Shown: positions 5,482 to 6,903 of the stretch, piece after piece
How positions within the stretch are numbered: position 1 is the first letter of the stretch
How the letters are laid out: each line of letters begins with the position of its first letter
Assembly (NCBI GenBank): GCA_028713595.1
Contig: JAQTNZ010000139.1
Coordinates: 1 to 6,903, forward strand
Length of the DNA: 6,903 nt
Origin: Methylovulum sp.
GTDB taxonomy: Bacteria > Pseudomonadota > Gammaproteobacteria > Methylococcales > Methylomonadaceae
Direction of reading: 5' to 3'
Made by a program: the position numbers and the translations under genes
The notes under the pieces: model-generated
Databases searched by the model: none
Told to the model about the DNA's origin: nothing
The model's input: only the letters and a program-made list of their open reading frames with translations

Positions 5482-6903
5482 ATGAACCCATTAGCTGAAA
5501 CCGTACTAAACTACCATCACCGTACCAAGCATACTTTGCAACGTTACGCCAAAGGCCCGGAAACGCTGGCCTGGGATGACCAGCCCGACCCGTTCCGGCA
5601 TTTTTCCGGTTGCCAGATAGTGGCTTTCCCTAAACTAGGACGGGAGCTGGAGGTGTTGTTTAACGAGCTTGACCATCCGCACACCCTGCCCGTACAGCCG
5701 CTGACTTTGGACTCTATCGGCCTGTTGTTGGAATTGGCTTTTGGTTTGTCGGCATGGAAACAATTTGGCCCTAACCGCTGGGCGTTGCGCTGCAATCCTT
5801 CCAGCGGCAACCTGCATCCTACCGAAGCTTATGTGTTGAGTGCTGACTCTGCCATTATTCCGGCGGGGGTGTACCATTATGTCAGTTACGACCATCATCT
5901 GGAGCAACGTTGCCAGTTTGCCGCCACCTTGCCTGAGGGTGGTTTGTTCATAGGTTTGTCGTCCATCCATTGGCGGGAAGCGTGGAAATACGGCGAGCGG
6001 GCGTTCCGCTATTGCCAGCATGATATAGGCCATGCCTTGGGGGCGTTGCGCTATGCCGCCGCAACCTTGGGTTGGCGGTTAGAGCTATGCTCGGAATTGG
6101 CCGATGCGGAGCTTGCGCAATTGTTGGGGCTGGATAGGGCGGACGATTTCAAGAAAAAAGAGCATGAAGCGCCCGATGTGCTGTGCCGTATTTTAGTTGC
6201 CCCAGAACCAGAGGCCGTGCCCTATCGGGCCTTGTCAAGCCTGTTATCCGAAGCGGTGTGGACGGGGGCGGCGCAAAGCTTACGCGCTTACCATTTATAC
6301 CATTGGCCGGTGATTGACGAGGTGGCGGCCGCCGCCATCAAGCCCGTCACCGCTGCGGTGCAGCAACGCCCGGTAACGCGGATGCCACTGCCTGCGCATA
6401 GTGCGCACCGTGCGTCCAGCCTAATCCGGCAACGGCGCAGTGCGCAACAGTTTGACGGCAAAATGTCGCCGTTGCCCAGCACCGATTTTTACCGTTTGCT
6501 CAGTGCGCTACTGCCTGATACCGCCGCGTTTGGCTTTTGGCCGTGGTCACCGAAAGTGCATTTGTTTATTTTTGTCCATCGGGTCGAAGGCTTGGTTCCT
6601 GGCTTGTATGCCTTGCTGCGCGATGATACCGCTTTGCCCGCCTTGCTAGCGGCGACTTTAAGCCTATTCGATTGGCAACGGCAGTCTGATGACTTGCCGT
6701 TTTATCATTTGTATTCGGGGGATTTGAAACAGACTGCCAAAACCTTGTCTTGCCACCAACCGATTGCCAGCGATAGTGCTTTCAGCTTGGCGATGGTGGC
6801 AGAGTTTCGGTCGACTGTCGAAGCCGAGCCGTGGCGGTATCGGCAGTTGTTTTGGGAATGTGGCCTGATCGGCCAAGTTTTATATCTGGAGGCGGAAGCG
6901 GCG
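5482..6903 (+). CDS. SagB/ThcOx-family double nitroreductase-domain oxidoreductase (3' end cut by window)
   Basis: This frame runs open from ATG 5482 to the last base (474 codons, no stop), so the protein continues outside the window. It is an FMN-dependent oxidoreductase of the nitroreductase superfamily with two tandem domains, probably soluble and cytoplasmic. The N-terminus has the family opening YHHRTKHTLQRYAKGP (11-26) and the QPDPFRHFSG segment (34-43). Domain 1 contains the FMN-site-like sequence RCNPSSGNLHPTEAYVL (103-119) and KYGERAFRYCQHDIGHALGAL (169-189). Domain 2 begins near SLIRQRRSAQQFDG (313-326), continues with VPGLYALLRDD (372-382) and CHQPIASDSAFSLAMVAEF (424-442), and reaches RYRQLFWECGLIGQVLYLEAE (452-472), the usual closing region, so only a modest C-terminal part is missing. 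The first copy holds the better FMN signature; the second looks divergent. Named relatives oxidise azolines in RiPP synthesis (SagB, McbC), but no YcaO, cyclodehydratase or precursor gene is in view. Its physiological substrate is unknown. It lies 253 nt after hoxW on the same strand and could be in the same operon. Confidence 0.92.
   Translation, partial: MNPLAETVLNYHHRTKHTLQRYAKGPETLAWDDQPDPFRHFSGCQIVAFPKLGRELEVLFNELDHPHTLPVQPLTLDSIGLLLELAFGLSAWKQFGPNRWALRCNPSSGNLHPTEAYVLSADSAIIPAGVYHYVSYDHHLEQRCQFAATLPEGGLFIGLSSIHWREAWKYGERAFRYCQHDIGHALGALRYAAATLGWRLELCSELADAELAQLLGLDRADDFKKKEHEAPDVLCRILVAPEPEAVPYRALSSLLSEAVWTGAAQSLRAYHLYHWPVIDEVAAAAIKPVTAAVQQRPVTRMPLPAHSAHRASSLIRQRRSAQQFDGKMSPLPSTDFYRLLSALLPDTAAFGFWPWSPKVHLFIFVHRVEGLVPGLYALLRDDTALPALLAATLSLFDWQRQSDDLPFYHLYSGDLKQTAKTLSCHQPIASDSAFSLAMVAEFRSTVEAEPWRYRQLFWECGLIGQVLYLEAEAA

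Noticed and set aside
5337..5483. 48-codon minus-strand frame whose ATG overlaps the ATG of the SagB-like gene (shared CATG)
   Set aside because: No Shine-Dalgarno, no recognisable motif and no homologue that I recognise; its length is within chance expectation.
5482..6903. Azole-forming RiPP (microcin B17/streptolysin S-like) biosynthetic cluster
   Set aside because: Only the SagB-like dehydrogenase is present; no precursor peptide, YcaO or SagC-like gene is in the window.

Overview
The window holds five protein-coding genes and two gene-poor stretches. Protein families point to a hydrogen-metabolising proteobacterium. The moderate GC content, heavy use of TTG for leucine and the gene types would suit a gammaproteobacterium, perhaps a methanotroph-like lineage. 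That placement is an inference; nothing here is diagnostic at genus level.

Layout. (1) 31-1995, + strand: a P1B-type heavy-metal-transporting ATPase with a TPC metal-site motif and no N-terminal metal-binding domain. (2) 1992-2684, - strand: a GDT1/UPF0016 (MneA-like) cation exporter, convergent with the ATPase; their stop codons interlock on the palindrome TTAA. (3) 2685-3250: a 566-bp divergent intergenic region. It contains candidate promoters, an 8-bp tandem repeat, an AT-rich palindrome, a perfect 25-bp tandem duplication, and two hairpins that are inverted copies of one palindromic unit (BIME-like). (4) 3251-4744, +: hoxH, the catalytic large subunit of a group 3d (NAD-coupled, bidirectional) [NiFe] hydrogenase. 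(5) 4722-5228, +: hoxW, the endopeptidase that removes the HoxH C-terminal peptide, overlapping hoxH by 23 nt. (6) 5229-5481: a 253-bp gap with one short palindrome. (7) 5482 to the window end, +: a tandem double-nitroreductase-domain protein of the SagB/ThcOx dehydrogenase family, truncated by the window edge.

How the genes may work together. hoxH and hoxW are a clear unit: subunit and dedicated maturation protease, probably translationally coupled. HoxH needs HoxY and the diaphorase subunits HoxF and HoxU, and these are not upstream, where hoxFUYH order would put hoxY. The module is therefore split, rearranged or read from its own promoter. The two metal-efflux genes beside a nickel enzyme may reflect transition-metal homeostasis, but their substrates cannot be read from sequence. 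The SagB-like flavoenzyme has no recognisable RiPP partners in the window, and its link to hydrogenase is only positional.

The least explained signal is the hoxH leader. Two 22-bp palindromic units in opposite orientation differ at 4 of 22 positions, and the outer pair of differences is compensatory. They flank the tandem duplication, and a 13-bp alternative pairing between them is mutually exclusive with both local hairpins.
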